Assembly: GCA_945643635.1 (NCBI GenBank)
Contig: CALZFC010000009.1
Span: 4,879,501 to 4,943,500, forward strand
Direction of reading: 5' to 3'
DNA from: Allodiplogaster sudhausi
Lineage: Eukaryota > Nematoda > Chromadorea > Rhabditida > Diplogasteridae
DNA: 64,000 nucleotides
Shown here piece by piece: positions 26,101-37,093 of the stretch (position 1 is its first letter; every line of letters begins with the position of its first letter). The notes under the pieces were generated by a model. It was not told the DNA's origin. It saw only the letters and a program-made list of their open reading frames with translations, and did no database searches. The position numbers and the translations under genes were made by a program.

Positions 26101-27149
26101 GCTGTATAGTGACACGTGACGAGATGTACAGAGTGGAAAGAGAGGGAAGATTGAAAGAGAGATGCAGAGAAATGGAGGGAGAGAGAGAGGAGACAGGAGA
26201 TAGAACGATGAGAAATGGAGAGCGGCCGAGACAGGTTGTTGTCAGAAAGACATGGAGGGAGAAGATAGAATTGTCTGAAAGTGAGAGAAAGAGAGAAAGA
26301 AGAGAAAGAAGTGAGAAGAACAGATAGGAGAGGTAGCCAGACAAAAGAGAGATGGTGCGTGTCAGTGAGAGTAAAGGCAGTACTCGCGCACTAGAGACGC
26401 ACATCTGAGCAATCTCTTGTGTTCTGTCTGCCTCCCTCCCTCTCTTTATCTCTTCACCTGATTCTCTCGTCTGCTTCTCTAGTCTTACATATTCTCTCCT
26501 CTCTCCTCTTTCCCCTCGCGAGGTTGTGTGGGGGGAGGGCCGGTTTTGTCTCTGATGAGGAGAGGCCGATAGAGAGAGCGCTGCCCCTCGTCAGTGTGCC
26601 TAGTATGTGCACAGTGTTGGAGGAATTAGACAGGGAGAAGAGAATGAGCGGCCAGAGAATAAGACACTCGTATACATTATACTCTCTCTCTCTCGCATCT
26701 CTCGCATCTCTCTGACTTCTCTGGCTCTCTCTCTCTCACTTATTCTTTCTCTCTTTCTCCTCTTCTATCTCAGACATCTTAAACATTTCTTCCTTTCCCC
26801 ATCTTCTTCTTTTCCTCTTCTTCTTCTTCCTTTTCACTTTCTCGGAGCTTAAAGTCTCTGTAATTCTACACATTGTATCTCATACTCTATAGCTTCTCTG
26901 GATTCCTATGCTCCTTCTACTCTCTCTCTATCTCTCTCTCTCTCTCGCTTATTCTTCACTCGACTTCTTTTTCACTATTATAGCCCACCCCCAGCTCAAG
27001 AGACCCTCAGTCTGCTACTGCAGCAAACCACCGCGCACGAGTCGCTTCTCTCCTCCGATCGGAGCTGGGGGAGCGGAAAGAACAGAGAAGAGAGTGTGAG
27101 ACCTGGAGAGAGTGTGCAGGGAAGTGAGAAAGAGAGGGAGAGAGAGGTG

Positions 27150-27190
<41 letters not shown>

Positions 27191-28055
27191 CTCCTCCGAA
27201 AAGGAGAGCGAGGACAGTCAGCAGCAGCACCTAGCGAAAGTGCCTATGTATGCGTTTGTGTGTCAGTGTATTTGTGTTGCATGTCTAGACGGTAGGAGGA
27301 GCAGACGGGGGGAGAGTCAGGGAGGGAGACGGAGAGGATAACTACCATCCGATCGGTCACCCCTAGGTTGGAGAGGGGGGGGGGAGTTACTTGAAAAAGT
27401 GGATGAAAAAGTGGAGATAGAGCGAGAGACGGGGAGAAGAGAAGATGAAAATTCTTAATTCGCAATGGATATCTTTAGCAGGAGGTGTCTGCAGTCAGAG
27501 GGGAACAAGCAGGTCCACAGGCGAACACTGAGCTGTTAGCTTCGATTAATCCCCGATCCATGTCTAGCCAGATATTGAGAGGGAAAGTGTAGGAGAGACA
27601 GAGAAAGAGAGAGAGAGAATGACAGTGTGAGAGAAATAGAACGAAATGCGGAGAAAGAAAGTATTTCAGGCAGTTGGAAATGATCCCGCAGATTCACTTC
27701 TTACACCAAGGAACTAATCTATCCCTGCAGCACATACTACATTTTACTCTCTTTTGTGTACGTGGCGACTTCTGCTCTCGCCAAGAACGAGCTTGTCGAT
27801 TGGTAACAGGAAATGAACGAAGAGGAGAAGTCATGTTCATTCTTTCAATTCACAACCGACTCCCCCACCGTCAATACTGCTCAATGCCCTTATAAGTTGA
27901 CGAACGGGTGGTATGTGAGGGAAATAAGAACAAAGCGACGACGGGAGTGTAACGGGAAGAAGGTGCCACGAGAGACATGGGCCAGTTAAAGACAGCGAGA
28001 GAGAGATGAGAGTAAGAGACACAGAGAAAGAGAGAAGACGGTAGAGTAACTTGAC
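21522..28055. other. Long GA/CT-microsatellite-rich region upstream of CK1
   Basis: No gene is supported. Dense purine tracts on the plus strand lie at about 22,004-22,115, 22,390-22,432, 22,765-22,905, 23,075-23,160, 24,010-24,035 and 27,150-27,190. CT tracts lie at about 25,895-25,930 and 26,925-26,945. Long open frames here are artefacts of the repeats. The stretch may include the promoter and 5'-UTR exon(s) of the CK1 gene. One non-repetitive plus-strand stretch at about 26,530-26,665 is open and protein-like but has no supporting splice partner. Confidence 0.5.
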
Positions 28056-28219
28056 ATTGTCACGCCATGTGGCCCTCTCCCACCATTTCCTCATAACACT
28101 ACGTCTAGTGGGGGATGCACCTGGTGCCTGACATTCCATGTCTGGCACTAATGGGGAGAGCATGTCGAGATGAAGAGACGCGGCATTTTGTGAAGAGGAT
28201 CCCAAGAAAGGAGCGCCGT
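28056..28219 (-). CDS. Isolated candidate exon (minus strand)
   Basis: A 164-bp minus-strand open segment runs from an acceptor (CACACTCACCAG) to a donor (AAT|GTCAAG). It reads a non-repetitive, protein-like sequence including FLGSSSQNAASLHLDMLS and MRKWWERATWRDN. No partner exon was identified. It could be an upstream alternative exon of the CK1 gene 6.5 kb away, part of another gene, or chance. Confidence 0.22.
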
Positions 28220-29388
28220 CTGGTGAGTGTGACAACCCACTCCAATAGAGTATCAAACGTCCACAACAAATGCAAATAACGACAGCGAGACAGACGAAAA
28301 AAAAGGGAGATTAGAGTGACAGAGAAAAAGAGAGTGTGTGTGGAGGTAAAGGAGATGGAACGGAACAGCAGCAGCTCTCTCTCTCTCTCTTTCTCGCTCG
28401 CTTTCTCTCTCTCTCTCACTCTCTCTCTCTCTTTTTATCACTCTCACTCAAGCTCGCCCTCTCTCTTACTCTCGCACGCTCTCTCTCTCTCACACACACA
28501 CACACTACACCTTTGTACAGTACGACAATCGCATCACTTCTAGGTCTTTTTTCTATTCTTCTTCTTTCTTTCACCTTCATGCCGTTCGGCGCGCAAGACA
28601 GAGAGCGAGAGTGGAAGAGAGAAAGAAAGAGAGAGAGAGAAAGAAAAGGAGAGAGAGAGAGAGAAATAAGGGAGGGAGAGAGAGCGATGGTGAGATAGAG
28701 AAAAGGAGAAAAATGGAAATCATACTGCAGAAAGAGCTAGAGAGAGCGAGTGCGAAAGAGAGAACCAGAGGCATAAAAAGAGGGTAAGGATGAGAGGGCG
28801 AAGTAGAGTAAGAGAAAGAGAGAATGCGCGGCAGGCAAACAAAGCCACATGGCAGACGAACGACGTCATGCGATTATTGGAGGAGAAAGGCTCAGAGATC
28901 GAACGGTGGGGAGACGAACTAATCCGCAAGCCAATGCCTCTTGTATTTCTTCTAAATATGCAAGGAGGACTCAGTGACAAAATGATGTTGAACAAGGGAA
29001 AAGCGGGCACTCTGAGCACGAAAAATGATGTAATACCCAACAAAGTTTCGATATTTCTCGCACCAAATGTACGTATGTATATGTGAATTAGAAAAGTGCG
29101 AAATAAAGATAAAATTGGGAAAGATTGTAGAGAAGTAAGCAATGCAATATAAAAAAAATGAATCATAAATGAGCAACACAGTATTCTACTCTTTGAAGAG
29201 AATCAGCAAGAATCATGCGCGTGTGCTAGATTCCACTGATTGCGCACAGAGTTAAACGAAGAGACCAATGGAAAGAGCTTAATGAAGAAACCCATGAAAC
29301 AAATGGTAAGAGATTAATTAAAGTGAAAATCGATCGTCCAATCGCACACAATATAAAATCTCAAATAGACATATCAAAAGCTCTGGAT

Positions 29389-29767
29389 TTATTTCTCTTC
29401 TGAGGTACCTCTTCGATGCACCTGGGGCATCTCGTTGATGAGGAAGTGTTGGATGGCGAGCGAGTCGAGGAGATCCGGTCGATGCTGCGCCATGAGCAGG
29501 AGAGTCGCCTCGTCGAGCGGCGGCAGCCCGGCGCCGGCTGCCACGGCTGTGATCGCCGCCGCTGCCGCCGCCGCCGCGGCCGCCGTATTCGACGACGTCG
29601 GCGGCTCCAGCGTAGAGAGTCTAGGGGGCTGGAGGGGGGAGAAGTAGGCACACTCTCGGATTAGGGAGAGATCAGAGATCACGAAGGGGCTGAAGGGGCC
29701 GTCGAAAACCACACCGAAGAGGTGCACCCGTAGCGGCAGCAGCACCGGCACCGCGCACCACCCCTCT
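29389..29767 (-). CDS. Candidate C-terminal exon with poly-alanine tract, unknown gene
   Basis: A 379-bp minus-strand segment with strong GC3 is open from an acceptor (ACCGCCTAG) to TAA. It begins GWCAVPVLLPLRVHLFGVVF (after two residues) and continues through PFSPFVISDLSL. It then runs into a Pro/Thr linker, a run of ten alanines near the middle, and a helical end (LDEATLLLMAQHRPDLL, then LAIQHFLINEMPQ), closing GTSEEK. A possible upstream exon lies near 30,600-30,530: its donor after LGLLG would match this exon's phase. I do not recognise the protein. The biased composition means part of the frame could be coincidental. Confidence 0.42.
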
Positions 29768-31263
29768 CTAGGCGGTGCGAAAGAAGAAGAGAAGAAGAGA
29801 CTCGCTCGAGCGGTGGAGAGAGAGCGAGAGAGATCGAGAGAAGAGAGAGAGGGACGCGCTCGTGTGCTCTGCTATGCGGAGGAGAGCAGCAGCTCTGGCC
29901 CTCAGGCTATGCAAGGAGAGCGAGAAAGAAGAGAGTGGAGAGAAAGAGAGAGGAAAAGATCGAAGAGGGGCGGGAGAGCGATTGGAGAGAGGCGTGAGAG
30001 TACCTAATACGAGTAGAAGAAAGAGAGTCAGAGAAGCGCAGAGGGACAGAAAAGAGCTTTGCAGATGAGAGAGGACGAAAGAAGCAGAATGAGGGTGAGA
30101 AAACGAAGATTGAGAAAGAGAAGAGACAGGGGAGGAGAGACAGAACTGGAAAGAGGCAGTGTGTATTCTCTACACGGGCTGGCGAACAGGGGGCAGTGGA
30201 GGGGGGAGGAGGCGGTGGTTGGCTAAGGTAGGCTGAAGAGAGAGAGAGAGAAATAGAAGAGAGGATGAGAAGGAGAGAAATAAGAAAGCGTATTAGATAA
30301 TGGGTAAAGGAAGAGAGAACGAGATCAGACGGCGGTGAGTAAACTGAAGAAAGGGAGAGTAGAAATGAGAGAGAAGGCTGAAGGTGAGGAGATAGAAGAG
30401 AAGATAAAAGAAAATAGTAAGGAAAGGGAGAAATAGGGAGAGAGAGAGAGGAAGAAAGAGAGAGAGAGAGAGAGAGAGAGTGGAAGAGAGAGAGCAATTG
30501 TCTCCACTCGTTGCACTTTCGCGCCCCATGCGCCCACCACCGGCCGAGAAGACCAAGCTGCACAGCCAGCGATATCTTTTCATCTCCATCTCGCCCGCTC
30601 TCTCGCTATCATTCCTCTCTTTCGATCTCGGGCTTACATACTTTCACTGTCTCTCCCTCTCCTTCATTCTAACTCTTATTCTCTCTCTCTCTTCCTCCCT
30701 CGCACCCTCTCTCTCTCTCTCCTCACCAAAACCACATTCTCAAATTTTCGATATCTCATCCCGTCTACATCCTCTCGCCGGCTTGTCGATAAAAAGCGTA
30801 TCCTCTCTTGCCTCCTCAAGAAACCACTTTGAACCCCCTCCATTCTCTCGATCGGTTGTTTAATGTCTGACATGCTGGGAGACAAGCAGCCTGCCTTCAG
30901 ATAAACAATAGCCATGTGCTCCGGGAAATCAAGGGATGATGGCACGTGCTTTATGTTTGGCGTTCTTTAGAACTCGACGAACAATGCTGAGTCTGTCCTT
31001 CTCTTGAAGTTGTGGGCTACCAAACTTTCAAAGGATCCTTCACGTAAATACAACAGGTCAACTATATTCAGTCGAGTTGAGGGGAGCTCCCTTATGAATA
31101 CAATTCCACAGCCAGTCTCTCGGTAATCTTCACGGAGGCTCAAGACAAGCCCAACACGAGGAAGACACGGAGGGGCCCACGCAGCACATGGAGCGGCAGC
31201 TGGCCGGGCGGGAGGGGACTCGCTTGACCTACTTTCACAATCCGCGAGAGAAAAGAGAAAGGA

Positions 31264-31311
<48 letters not shown>

Positions 31312-33632
31312 AGAGGAGAGGTATTTGAGCCAGCGCCCTTTTGGAACGAGCCCGAGGTTGGAATGATGACACCTTGCACATCGCGAGACTATGGGAAGAC
31401 ATCATGTGCTGTTGGAAAATAAACAAAAGTTCGAGAACCCGATTTATTTGTATTAAAAATTAGCTTATATTAATCTAGGAATACGAAAAAAATATATCCA
31501 ATAATTGAAATAGTTTCACTTCTTTCGCATCCACGCCGCATCAAACAAGTGAGGTCACTAATAAGCTGCTAAATTTTGTTTTCTGAAAAAGTTTTACTCA
31601 TTCTAAGGCTTCATGGCGCGCGACATGCAAAAAGGATATTGAAATGTAGGAAGATCCTTAATACGCTGAAATTGCAAACTGAGATTAAGTGAACACGATT
31701 TACTTTACTGTCAAGTACAGATGATATCTACATTTACGTCATCAAACATCGCATCACATGTGAGAACGTTCTCCTATTTTATATTATATGGGATTTCAGC
31801 CGGAAAACGTTTGCAGTCTCACGCTAGGATGAATTAGACAATTCTCATTCGTGAAATGTCACCAGATTCAGTTGTATTCCACTTTCCAGCTAACATAGTT
31901 CATGGGAAAGTTTGAACGCTTTAGAGTGAAAGGCGATGCTGCACTCTTCCTCCCTCGCCTCTCAGTCTCTTTTCCTCTATCAGGCTGAGCCACTTGTCTA
32001 TCAAGTTCGCAACGCGTACGCGGACACAAATTAGCGAAAGTGTCCGTGGGGAAGGAGATTAGAGAGCGAAGCAGAGGAAGCATGGATGGAGAGGGTGATG
32101 CGGCTAACAATAAGAGGAATATCAGATATTCAGATGTAGAAGGGCAAAGCAGGAGAACAAGAAAGCGATAGAGATAGTGAGAGAGATAGAAAGAAAAAGA
32201 GAAATGGACGGAGAGAGTAGGTTTGTGAGAGAATGGAAGGAGCACACTTGAGAACACACTTCAACTTTAGAAATGCTGATAGTGTAATGGAATGTCACAT
32301 AATTTAGCGCAATCGAATCACAATGTACAGATAAAATTGTACATATACACCATTTTAGAGTAAGAAAGAAATGAAGCTATTAAAGGAAAAGGCATTTGAA
32401 CAATAATTCCACATACATTAATGTATGTATGTATTATATTGCATAAAATTTCCCAAACTTGTTGTACCTTTCGTACCTGCCCTGAAGTGAGCTGACTGCA
32501 ACAAACAATGACGATGTTATCTACCACGGCGAAAGGATACGCAGCGAGAATTTAATTGACTAGACAATTGCCAGGATGTTTCTACTTATGGAATAGAGAG
32601 TTTGGGAGAGGATGGATCGAGATAAAAGAGAGAGAGAGAGAGAGATAGAGAGAGAGAGAAAGAGAGAGAGAGAGATAAAGACTAGGCGAGGGAGAGCTGA
32701 ACAGGTTCGTCTGCTGATAAGAGACTGGCAATGACTCGAAACAGGCATACGAAATGACATCGAGAGTTTGCATGGAAAACGGAAAGAGAGACGATGAATA
32801 ATAAAGCAACATAGACAAAGGAATACGAAAAGATAACGAAGAAAGGTGTGAAGAGGACAGCTTAATCGCTCGAAAGTGATGGCTTGAAATGCCCAAAAGC
32901 AGAAGGAAGCTTGGCATAACTTCGGCTTCAGCATCTTCTTGGAAGAAATATGTATCTCCCGGCTTCCTCGATCCATCACTCCTCACGCCCTCCAAAAAAG
33001 GAAAGAAGCAGAGGAAGGAAGAGGGAAACGGGCGGGAGTGAGAGGGGGAGGCCATCTTCCGACTCCCTCCCTTCCCCCTCACTCCCTGCCAACTTCGGCA
33101 GGGCGCCAGAAATGTGTTCGGTGGGCCTCGCGGGAGTGTGCCCGGGACGAGAGAAAGCATGTCTCATTTCAGAAAATATGTCAATGGCAAATGTGCACTT
33201 TACACCGGCACCACTACGATGACTTATCAATGCACAAAAAATTGACTCAATCGCACCAAAACACCATTGGCTGATGAGGAGGCAACAAGCTCGGGACCAC
33301 TTTAGAAAGGGCTTCTGAAATCGGAGAAGCTCTCCACGCAAGAGGTGCATGGCAGAGTGCGGCAGAGGTGGTCGAGGAAGCAGGAAGTAAGAATCTACGA
33401 GAGTGAGGGAGAGAGGAAGAGACACAGAAAGATCGAGAGATGAAAAGTGCGAGAGAGAGAGAGTGCAGACAAGCAGAGAGCGGGAGAAAGCAAAGGACGG
33501 GAGAAAGCAAAGAGGAATATGACTGGCACGAGTGGGTACTCTCGGTCTCCCTCTCCCATTCTCTTCCTATCATCCCCCTCTCGCACTCTCTCCTCCGTCC
33601 ACTTCACACTCTCCTCTCTGCCGAACTGTGAG
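29768..33632. other. Repeat-rich region without a supported gene
   Basis: GA tracts lie at about 30,235-30,480, 31,258-31,308 and 32,622-32,675, and CT tracts at about 30,680-30,720. A plus-strand stretch at 31,108-31,250 (contains RQLAGREGTRLTYFHNPRE) is open but runs straight into the GA repeat without a donor, so it is not called. Confidence 0.45.
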
Positions 33633-34996
33633 TGCCAGCCAGGCTGGACGTCTGAGGTCGACCTTTCAGTTTGCAGTCCGCGCCGCGAGGTACGACACCA
33701 CCTAGGAGGACATTATTCAGTCGTCTCGCATTCAGGAGCAATGAATTTGTACTACAGAGTGAATGCCAAAGGGCGTGCCACTACAACTCTTCCTCTCCTC
33801 TTCCGTACTACGTGAAAGTGTCAAGAGGTGATTGGCACTTCATAACAATATGCAACCAGCGCAATCACTAGCACATTTCGTGCCCTTTACAAAGTACAAT
33901 TCATTATTCGATACCATGTCAAAAAAGTACCCTCAGCTTCCCAATATCATGGGGAAAAGAGAAAGTGGAACGAATCACTGAGATTATGCGCAAGCAAAAT
34001 TGTAGGGAATATATTCACACCTTTTCTGCGTTCTTCTTGAATCCAATTACACTTCTCTTTTCTCGTATAATTCAGGCGAAACGAGCAAATTTTCCAAGAT
34101 TACAGAGAGTCTTCTGCAACTTGCGGATTAAAAAGGAGAGCATAGAAAGCAAAATGAAGCACAGTGCAAATCTGAGTTATGTCACAAAATCATTGCAATG
34201 ATAACATTACGTTTATACATATATAAGATGTACATTCACATACAAGTATAAAATAAACATAGCAATCATGGAAGAATCTTTGCTCCCATACGTCGTCTGT
34301 TTCCCATGTTCCTTCCCTGTATTGAAGGGAATGAATATGGGAAACATAGCAAAGATTCTTTCGTGTGGCATTTCCGTTATCGTGTAAAGGTATGTTTGGA
34401 AGTAAAGCGCAAAACTAGAATAGCAGAGTGCAAAGTAAATGAAAGGGCAGAGGGCGAATGGATGAATGGGTGAGAATGCGATGCGCAGCAATAGCGAAGG
34501 CACGGGCCGGGGCCACACCGGGGTTGACCCCTGATGGATGGAGGGCTAAAGAGGACGAAGCAGAAGGAAATTGAGAGAGACAGAGAGGGAAAGAGAGAGA
34601 GCGAGAGAGATAGGGTGAGCGAGATAGCCTTCCATTAGCAGAGAAACAGAAGAGCGAGACAAGGAGAGAATGAATGGTGAATGGTACGGGATGGAGCGTA
34701 GCGTAGCCGTCCCGGCCCTGCGCCCTGTTCTCTCTCTCTCTTCCCAAACGGCTACAGCCAGCTGTTTGCCTACCGTAACTGTCCCAAGCGCTAAGGAAGA
34801 TCGGTACGAGAGTTCGGTTCTTTTGAAAAAGAGAAGTCATCGGTGAAATTTGTGTATAAAGTTGAAGATATAAGAACAAACAAATTTAAAACACTTAAAA
34901 ACTTTAATTTGAATGTCAAAACTTCTAATCTAAACTTTTAGCCAAAAATCATATATTCTCCTTCATATGTATGTACATATATATATATATATATAT

Positions 34997-35042
<46 letters not shown>

Positions 35043-35455
35043 CAATAAATTTCGAATTTCGAATTAAAGATATTTTAATTAGCGGTATCCTTTATACTGT
35101 ACCATCTCAAAAGAAAGCAATGACTTACCTTAGATAATCAAATATGTGGTTCTGCAACTTACGTACACAGTGATTCCATGTTCAACAACTGTATGCATAA
35201 CCGATACGCTCAGCAAATAAAATTCATTAATTAAGAAATTAACTATAGGTTTGTTCAAATGTGTGCAATTCGTCGCAAAAGGAAGCTTCCCCCCTTTAAT
35301 TTCCACTTTTTCATGTTGGGACGCAGTTGAAATCAATGATAAACTTTATCCTCTTCGATTTTCGGGGATGCCGAACAGCTCTAAAAGGACTCAAGAAACG
35401 TTTTTGCTCTCAATACATGTCTCAAGATACTCATGATATATAGTGAATTTTCCGT

Positions 35456-35503
<48 letters not shown>

Positions 35504-35674
35504 GAGAAAGAGGAAGAGTCATGGTAAGTCCTTGTTAACTCTTGAAAGGATGGCAAGTGCATATCATGTGAGGTCGTCCTTCTGCCTCCCTGCCAGCAAT
35601 CCGCTGTGAAGGCCAACTGTCGCTGCTCTGCGAGTCATTCATGTGGTGAAGACCTGCACAATTATTGGTGCTAG
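33633..35674 (+). CDS. Tentative cysteine-rich secreted-type exons (EGF-like half)
   Basis: Two phase-0 plus-strand exons are proposed. 33633-33689 reads CQPGWTSEVDLSVCSPRRE and ends at a donor (GAG|GTACGA). With the CE immediately before it, it matches the second half of an EGF module (C-x-C-x-x-G-W, then a later Cys). 35549-35674 follows TTAACTCTTGAAAG and reads 41 residues with seven cysteines (starts DGKCISCEVVLLPPCQQ, ends LHNYWC-stop). Cysteine density this high over a short span is unlikely by chance and suggests an extracellular disulfide-rich tail. Upstream exons and a signal peptide were not found, and exons between the two may be missing. Confidence 0.28.
34974..35039. repeat. (TA)n microsatellite
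   Basis: About 65 bp of alternating TA, interrupted once by AAAA near 34,997. Confidence 0.95.
35458..35508. repeat. (GA)n microsatellite
   Basis: An almost pure GA run on the plus strand, just upstream of the cysteine-rich candidate exon. Confidence 0.9.
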
Positions 35675-36570
35675 CCACCAAATAAGCACTCGACAAGGTG
35701 ACTCGGAGATGCAGGCAAGGCTCCGAGCATTTACATCTTGCGTTGCAGTCTCAAAGTGGATTGCTTATTGAGAGGAAGAGAGGAAGGAGATCGAGAGTAA
35801 GACAGGAGTTCAATGAAATAGTGGACATATAAAGAAAGGAAATGAAAAAGAGGTACGAAGGAAGAAGAAAGAAACCAAGAGATTGAGAGAGTGACGCAAA
35901 TGGCGAGAAGACAATTTTGAACCAGTGTAGAGTTCATGGCCGAAGACTTGTCCGCGAGGACTCTTGCACGAGAAGAGCTTCCTACCTAGTAGCTGAGCTG
36001 GCACTTCTCAGAGCAGCCCACAATCGGCCGAGCTAGCGCATCTTTCTTCTAGAACCATTAAAAAATATTTCAATCATTTTTCCAATCTTTATACTTCATT
36101 ATGTCAATATTTTTGGCGTTTTAACCCCTTTTGAAATTGATAGCTAAATAAATGCGTGATCAAATGCAAACAGAAACCATTGATATTGTAGAGGGAATCA
36201 ATTTGTTAACGCAAAGCTGCTCCACATCCCCTTGCAGGTCACTCATCCTCTCCGCTCCCCTTGCCTGTACCTGCCCCAGGCCTCTCTCCCCCCGCCCCCT
36301 CATCCCCTGCCATCCCCAACTGAATGAGGCCTCTAGACAAACGTGCTGCGCTGCTTGTCTCTGCTTCTGCCGAGTAACTAACCGGTCGAGCAAGTTTTTC
36401 GACGTTTGTTGGCAGCTTCAGCACAGGAGGCGGAGGGGGGAAGACAGGCATTCACTGAGGAAATGATCAGCTTCTTCTTCCTCATCCACCTAAGACTCAC
36501 TCAATCTTCCTACCTAATTATTCCAACAAGAGAGACCTCGCAGATTTGCTTCCCTCCCTCTTTCTCTCTT

Positions 36571-36620
<50 letters not shown>

Positions 36621-37093
36621 GTTCCATCTCTCTCTCTCTTCACCCCCATCATGCATTGCCCGGTAATGGGATGGCGGTTGCCTGCCCTGGCCTTTAGCCA
36701 TGAGTGTCTTGCTGGGTGGCAACAGCTCACCGTTCGCATTCCCCCCTCCATAATTGGCCTCTCCCTTTCGAAGATTCTTCTTACCTTATTTATGACATTG
36801 TGAATTTTCTGTTCTTTTTCCCTCCGATAAACCACCAACCACGTGCTCTCGCCGATTCACTTTCGAAAGCCATCGCCACCGTCGCCCACTTAAAACATCT
36901 CAAAACATGGCCCATGCATGCCTCTAGTTGGCCTGTTGCGCATTTAAGAAAGCCTTGCTTGTTTACGTTTCTCTCTCTCTCTCCCTCTTTCTCTCTCTCC
37001 CTCTTTCTCTCTCTCTCACTCTCTCTCTCTCTCATTCTTGTTGCTGTCCACTCACCAGTTTACTCCTCTTGCAGGTCTCCGAACCGGTGCGGC
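35675..37093. other. Intergenic region upstream of the SXP/RAL-2-like gene
   Basis: Contains CT tracts at about 36,560-36,615 and 36,970-37,032. The second sits just before an acceptor (CTCTTGCAG near 37,070) that could begin the first coding exon of the next gene or take a spliced leader. A minus-strand open frame at 36,451-36,239 (Pro-rich start, acidic Gly-rich end) is protein-like but has no splice partner. Confidence 0.4.

Noticed and set aside
26530..26665. Plus-strand open stretch with VSDEERPIERALPLVSVPSM
   Set aside because: Reads like protein but no partner exon, start or convincing splice sites were found.
31108..31250. Plus-strand open stretch ending in TYFHNPRE
   Set aside because: Protein-like, but it continues into a GA run with no donor, and the opposite strand is also open, so no exon can be fixed.
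34974..35039. (TA)n run as a CRISPR array, origin or promoter
   Set aside because: Simple dinucleotide repeat without unique spacers, and this is a eukaryotic genome.
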